From assembly GCA_039720395.1 (NCBI GenBank), contig CM077831.1, forward strand, positions 3,452,003-3,516,002: a DNA stretch of 64,000 bases. Reading direction: 5' to 3'. How positions within the stretch are numbered: position 1 is the stretch's first letter; each line of letters opens with the position of its first letter. The notes below the pieces were generated by a model. It was not told where the DNA came from. It made no database searches and saw only the letters and a program-made list of their open reading frames with translations. This stretch comes from Liquidambar formosana. Lineage: Eukaryota; Streptophyta; Magnoliopsida; Saxifragales; Altingiaceae. The position numbers were made by a program, and so were the translations under genes. Below are positions 58,446 through 64,000 of the stretch, piece by piece.

Positions 58446-58861
58446 TGTTGGGAATCGAACAAGAGGGAAAAATACAAGTGCGGAATATAAAAATTTTTCC
58501 TACGATTCCACAGCCCATGAATCTAACTATGCATAACACAAAATCAAACCCTAACTACAAAGAGGGTTAGAACACTTACAGAATTTTTGTCTTCTCCTTT
58601 TTGCTCCAAGCTTTGATTCCGGATAGCGGTAAATGAGCAGCCCAAGTGTGCTGCCTCCAATGGTATCCACACCTAGCTAGAGCTTCAAGTCCTTTCTTTC
58701 TTCTTCCTTGTTGTTGCTAGAGGTGGAGAAGAGAGAGAGAGAGAAGAGAGCCTCCAAGGGGCTGGACGGCTAGGGTTTATTGTACAAGTCTATTATGCCA
58801 TGTCACACATAAGTGTGACTTGTATAGGCAGCCCACTAAAGGGGGCTGGCCATGGGGAAGA
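58446..58861 (-). mobile_element. CopA 5' LTR, first 416 bp
   Basis: TGTTGGGAATCGAACAAG in minus orientation, matching segment 1 at 31961 closely. It is cut at 58861 by CopC; the rest lies beyond the window. Confidence 0.88.
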
Positions 58862-60516
58862 TGTTAGAGTTATGCCCTAGAGCCAATCATAGAGATGATT
58901 GTTTAGGGATAAAGGAACAATCATTTGATTTCATTTATGTATGTCACATTTATTATTGATTTAATAAAAGGGCTTATTCTATTATGTTTGTATGCATCAT
59001 TTATATTTACATAATATGTCCAAGGAGTTAGATTTGAGAATATTGAATTACAAAGAGTTGTAATTATGAGACTGTAAATATATCTCTGTACTAAACTCCT
59101 AAATCATTCCTAGTTGAAGGTTCACTATGATGGACAGTAATGAACCATAGGACTAGCACTTGTTAGGTTGACTCTATAGGAGGATAGCTGGTCTCAAGCT
59201 ATTTGTGTGGAGACACTACAACCAACAGGTGGGTGCCTGTTAATAGAATAGGTACACTGAATGTGACCAAAGATTTGAGATAAACTGAATGGAGTTTTAA
59301 CCTGCCTGTCAATCAGTTTCTCAATGTTATAGTGGTACAAGTAATCCTTAGACCTGAGACACCATAGTTACCTTATGCATGTAGCTTTAGAAGTTTGATA
59401 ACACTAAGTGCAGATTCTATTCATGGGTCTGTAAAGGTGTTCATTGGCCCTATTGCTATGTGTATGAAGGTATGTGAGTGATCAACAAGGAATCCATTAC
59501 TCTCAGGAAAAAGAGAGAGAATGTCTCATATAGCATTCATAATATAACTCATTCAGTCCATGGCCATGGCAGTGTGAATATGGAAAGGAGTTTCCATAAG
59601 TTCATCATTGAGTTGATATTTATGAATGAGTATAAAGTAATTGAACTAGGGACTTGACAGACTTCCATGTCCTATTAGTTCAATTGGAGACATTGTGTAA
59701 ATGGAAGGATGCAATTGTAACCTATAAACTATAACAGAAGGGTTCTTTGATAGATACATATTCACTTCATTAAGGACGACACCATGAACCATATGCTAGG
59801 TGTTATTCATGGTTAGTAGAAGCCCTAATTGATATAAGTGAGTTATAATCAATTAGGGAATTGGAAGGAGTTCCAATTAGACCCTAAATGGAAAGAGTTC
59901 CATTGTGCACACCTCATGCTATTCCTACTACTTGATGATGTGAGCCCAATGGGTCACACACTGATCATGCAAGATGAGCTTTAAAGTCTATGAGAGAAAG
60001 GGTATGAGTGCATAAAGAATAGTTCTTTGAGGCCTATTTATATTTGATATAATTTATAGGGGTTATTGTGCAATTTAGAGAAATTGCATCACACCCTAAT
60101 AGGGTTTCCCCCTATGGCCGGCCCCCCTAGTGTGGACTATATAAGTCACACTTTATGATGTGTGACATAATCACAAGTTGAAATCCCAAGGGGCTGTCCA
60201 GATTTTCCAGCCTCCCTCTCTCTCTCTCCTCTCTTCTCCTTCACTAGCAACAACAAGGAAAAGGTGGAAAGGACTTGAAGCTCTAGCTAGGTGTGGATAC
60301 CGTTGGAGGCAGCACACTTGGGCTGCTCATTCACCGCTGTCCGGAATCAAAGCTTGGAGCAAAAAGGAGAAGACAAAAATTCTGTAAGTGTTCTAAACCT
60401 CTTCATAGTTAGGGTTTGATTTTGTATATGCATAGTTAGATTCATGGGCTGTGGAATCAAAGGGAAAATTTTTATATTCCGCACTTCTATTTTTCCCTCT
60501 TGTATGATTCCCAACA
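58862..60516 (+). mobile_element. CopC 5' LTR (1655 bp)
   Basis: TGTTAGAGTTATGCCC to GATTCCCAACA, followed by G and the PBS TGGTATCAGAGCC at 60518-60530. TATA box CTATATAAG at about 60127-60135. Confidence 0.9.
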
Positions 60517-60530
60517 GTGGTATCAGAGCC

Positions 60531-63500
60531 ATGATTATGCATAATACAAAATACATATGGGCTGGAATTTATGGTGTAGTTGAATGATTCAAAAATCTGG
60601 AGAATTTTTACTGCAGAATTGTTCTTCTCTCTGGCCGAACCTAGGGTTTGGAACCCTAGGTCTATTCTTCTTCTACTCCTCTTCTAACTCATGGTTAAGG
60701 GTAACCATTGATGCAAAGGTTGTAGAGGGTTTGAATTGGAAGAAGAAGAAAAAGGAAAACTGGGTTTTCTGAAGAGGGTCGAATCTGGGTTTTAGAACCC
60801 AGAGGTTCTTGCAATTAAATTCAATCAAAGCTTCTGTATTTTTTATGCAAATCCATTGTAGGATCATTATATATCATGTGTATATGATTTTCTTTAAGTT
60901 TCAAAAAGGTTTTGATGGAAAAAGATTCAAAAAGTTTGAAAATTTTTCATGAACAGCATAGCAGATTTTCTCTGCAGAAAAGTCATCAATGGAGTTTTGA
61001 TTAGAACTTGAGTTAGGGAACTCCAAATTGCATGAAACCAATTGCATTAGTTTCCTAAGACATGTAGGATACTGGGAAAATTCGTTTGGTAGCCTAATTC
61101 ATTCATCTTGCTGGGTTTTAAATCAATTTCTGACCATGGACAGTATGCTGTCAAATTCTGGGCAGCATACTGTTGTTTTAATTGTTTAGAACAATTGGTG
61201 ATGATTCGATCATCCAAACCTCTTCTAGAAGCTTAGTATTTCATGTAGGGACATGATACAAAAGCTGGTTTCAATGGAGGAGTCGAATTGATAAGGTTTT
61301 AGAAGCTATTGTGACCTTCAAGGTCTGCAACAATGGCTCCAGCAATGGGTTTTGGAAACCCTGATTGTTTTTGATGATGGCAGCCACTTCCACCACTCCT
61401 CACGTGTCCAGAGGCTTGTCCCACACTCCTAGGATGTTCTCCCATGGCTGGCCATGGCCTTCCCCAGTCGTTGGTGGCCATGGCAGCCTAGCCTAGCTCA
61501 GGCAGCCCCCTGGTTGTGACGGCTGCATAGAGTTAAGGATGAAACCCTAATTTTGAGTTAATGATGAAACCCTAATTTCATTATGGCATTAATTAAAACC
61601 CTAATTGGAATATTAATTACCTTTATTAAGAGTTAATGATTGGTCATTAAATGACCAATCATGGTTATTAATTGTTAGGGCATAATTAATACCATAAATG
61701 ATGTCTAGGGTTAGGGTTTTGGAAACCCTAATTAGTATAATTAATTAAGGGTAATTAATACCCTATTTGGCATTAATTAAACCCTAATCCCTTTTATTAA
61801 ATACCATATGAACCTAGGGTTTTAATGATTGGACATTAAATGACCAATCATAAGGAATTTAATGATTAGGGCTTGCATTTAGGGTTTAGGGTTATGCGTT
61901 TAGGGTTTAGGGTTTTAGGAAACCCTAATACACTAATTCATCATTTAAATGATTTTATTTAATTCCCATGTTAATTATTTAATTAATACTGATTAATTTT
62001 ATAATATTTTAAATGGTTTAAAATACAATTGGGGATTAAATTAAAATCTGGAAATTCTTAATTAAATGAAATTGATTTGTTTAATTAAGGAAACCCTAAT
62101 ATTGGATATTTGAGTTATTTTAGGAAACTTTATATGTTTAAATTAATTTGATTAATTGGAACTAAAATGTCTTAAATGTTAAGACTTTATTTAATTCTGG
62201 ATATTTTTGTTAATACCTAATAAGATTAGGATGCATTAATGAGATTAATGTAAATCATTCAAGAGAATTACCATAATGCCCATATGTTTTAATGCTTACA
62301 GTTTTTCTTTACATTATGCAATGAGATTGTATGTATGTGTTTGGATGATGATTATGGACTATACCCTTTAAACCAATTGTGATTGGCCGTCTTATGAATG
62401 GGATGTTATTATTTACAAGAGTTGTAATTTTATTAAGGTGATGTAATTTATTTGGGGCTTGCATGCCACCTTCTCTCTCCCTCTCTCTCTATCATTCTCT
62501 TATGTACCCCACATTCCCCTTATGTATCCCTTTCTTTAAATTATGTAAATGTTATGTAATCGAGAGCGCACTAAGGAGCATGGTAGACCCAAAGGAGCAT
62601 GATAGAGCCCAACAAGCCAATGGTGGAGACCATCAAGCCAAGGGAGCAGATTGAAGGACTTGAAAGCTTAGAGAAGTGTTTCAAGACAACATGCATGTTT
62701 CGAATGTGTTATTTTATGATCACCTACACCCACCTTAGACCTTGGATTCAATCTATTGGCTTGGATTGAATCCTCTCAAAGTCCATAATTATCATAGTGG
62801 GAGCTTTTAATGAGATTAATAGTGATAGCTCCAAATCCATAGATCGTTATATGTCTCTTCTTAGGGACTAATATCGATAAGTGGATTATTATTATTTTAT
62901 GCTGTTCAATTTTTATTTATATGCATGAGATGTATGTTAATTTGATGAGACCCTTAAAAACCCCTCTATTTTAATATTAAGTTGGAAATGGAGAATACAT
63001 TAGGGAATGGATTCTTCATTGCCTTCCATCATTATAGGATCATCTAACGTCCCTTAATGTGGGTACCTGGCTGCAGACATGTAGGAGCTACCCATATTAA
63101 AGACATTACTTGAAACTATCACATATGTAGATATCATGGGGTGCCTAAGCTGGTATATACCAAGAAACTAACATGTGAGGTATATATTTGGTGAAACATA
63201 CCTGTGTGAATGATGGGCTTAACTTAACTAGGGAAGTATTCCAAGAAACTAACATGTGAGGAGTATGTACCCCAGAGGCAAAACGATTGGAATTTGCTTA
63301 TGAAGCAATAGACAAAGAATTGTCTTCTTACTGTGGGTTAGAAGTCAAGAAACTAACATGTGAGGCTTCTAGGTCACAGTGGGACCCCAATCCCCATTAG
63401 GAATGAGATTCCTGAATTCCATTAGAGGGTGTATGGAATTTGATAAAATAATGGGAGGTACCATATGATTAAAGACCCGATCATTATGGATTAAAAATGA

Positions 63501-63542
63501 AATCTGATTTTCTGTTTAATTTTCTGTATGTAGATCACCGTA
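60531..63542 (+). other. CopC leader
   Basis: About 3 kb, homologous to the CopB leader. Telomere-like TTTAGGG pairs at 61878-61912. Three hairpin repeats lie at 63160-63180, 63241-63261 and 63345-63365, that is about 180-385 nt before the gag start. Confidence 0.75.
63160..63365 (+). repeat. Three leader hairpins with a constant loop (CopC)
   Basis: Loop AAGAAACTAACATGTGA is kept in all three. Arms: ATATACC / GGTATAT; TATTCC / GGAGTA (one G-U pair); TAGAAGTC / GGCTTCTA (one G-U pair where CopB has a G-C). Changes against CopB preserve pairing in two of the three. Confidence 0.82.
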
Positions 63543-64000
63543 ATGGCTCACCGCAACCCGTTATCCAACATTTTGGAAACCAACCGTTTAACTGGACCTA
63601 ATTATCTTGATTGGTTAAGGAATTTAAAAATCGTTTTGAATTATGAAAATATTACCTATGCACTTCAAAGTCCACTTCCCAATGCTCCTACTGAGGCTGC
63701 AACTCGGCAAGAGAAAGACGCTTATCAAAAGCGCATGGATGATGATCTTATGACGAGATGCTATATGATGGTGTCTCTAAGTCCTGAGCTTAAGAAGCAA
63801 TACGAGTCCATGGGAAGTGCACCCGAGATATTTGTCCACATACAAGAGTTGTATGGCAAAGAGTTCTTGCTTGAATGTGATGAATGGGTTGAAGTTCCTG
63901 CTTCCAATTCTATGCTCAAGCCTAAAGGCAAGGGAATAAGAAAGGGTAAGAGTACCCAAAGGAAGAGGAAAGGTAAAGGGATCTGTTTTTACTGCGGCAA
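63543..64000 (+). CDS. gag: CopC gag, 5' part (runs off window)
   Basis: An uninterrupted frame of about 152 codons from ATG at 63543 to the window end. The start MAHRNPLSNILETNRLTGPN, then DWLRNLKIVL, is the classic copia gag N-terminus, and the last codons (CFYCG) open a zinc knuckle. Copia gag forms the particle and binds RNA. Compared with the usual family layout, the stretch between LYGKE and the Lys/Arg-rich region before the knuckle is about 100 residues shorter than expected, so an internal in-frame deletion is likely, or this is a short gag variant. The start is supported by family similarity. Lineage is probably Angela/Tork-like but not certain. Confidence 0.85.
   Translation, partial: MAHRNPLSNILETNRLTGPNYLDWLRNLKIVLNYENITYALQSPLPNAPTEAATRQEKDAYQKRMDDDLMTRCYMMVSLSPELKKQYESMGSAPEIFVHIQELYGKEFLLECDEWVEVPASNSMLKPKGKGIRKGKSTQRKRKGKGICFYCG

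Larger units (their letters stand above)
58862..64000 (+). mobile_element. CopC: plus-strand copia-like element, partial
   Basis: 5' LTR, PBS, leader and the start of an open gag. It is inserted in the CopA 5' LTR in opposite orientation. It is more diverged from CopA and CopB than they are from each other, and it is the only family member here with a readable gag start. Confidence 0.88.

Overview
The window is plant nuclear DNA, almost certainly from an angiosperm, made up of LTR retrotransposons inserted into one another. I see no host gene, rRNA or tRNA. The evidence is plant-type Ty3/gypsy (Tat-like) and Ty1/copia proteins, antisense genes of the plant mobile domain (PMD) and DUF7745-like types, tRNA-Arg and initiator-tRNA-Met primer sites, TTTAGGG-type repeats and AT-rich GT-AG introns. 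The species cannot be fixed from this sequence.

Left part (1-17439). A minus-strand copia-like element (leader 1-1290, 5' LTR 1291-2955) interrupts a Tat-like gypsy element, here called E1 (2956-15082). E1 has a broken gag-less pol (protease, G-patch, RT, two RNase H domains, integrase). Two spliced genes then lie on the opposite strand: DUF7745-like (8976-7578) and PMD (12311-9505). A 50-bp tandem repeat and the 3' LTR (13479-15082) follow. E1 sits in an older relative, E4 (15083-17439), which keeps the same antisense order: a DUF7745-like gene with one stop, then the C-terminal end of a PMD gene.

Middle part (17440-31960). E4 is cut by Tat-like element E2 (5' LTR 17440-20142, tRNA-Arg PBS, gag-protease, a probable 170-bp intron, RT-RNase H). 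E2 is cut inside its second RNase H by a related element, E3 (5' LTR 26373-29382, gag to 31960).

Right part (31961-64000). E3 is cut by a minus-strand copia-like element, CopA. CopA itself carries four insertions: a complete plus-strand relative, CopB (32511-42197, TSD cttct); a solo LTR (43033-44713, TSD tcatt); a Tekay-like non-autonomous gypsy element with LTRs that look identical (48942-56016, TSD cgatt); and another plus-strand copia-like element, CopC (58862 to the window end), with an open gag frame from 63543. The stack E4 > E2 > E3 > CopA > CopB is five insertions deep.

Two themes stand out. First, four gypsy-type LTRs and two antisense promoters carry arrays of perfect or near-perfect palindromes mostly within about 50-275 bp upstream of a TATA box. 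In E1 one 10-mer, TGCGTACGCA, occurs 18 times, and I find it only in non-coding parts (LTR, antisense promoter, antisense introns). Second, CopA and CopB are separate insertions that share the same ruined coding region, so they moved with proteins made elsewhere. They keep a set of leader hairpins whose loop sequence is constant while the stems differ.
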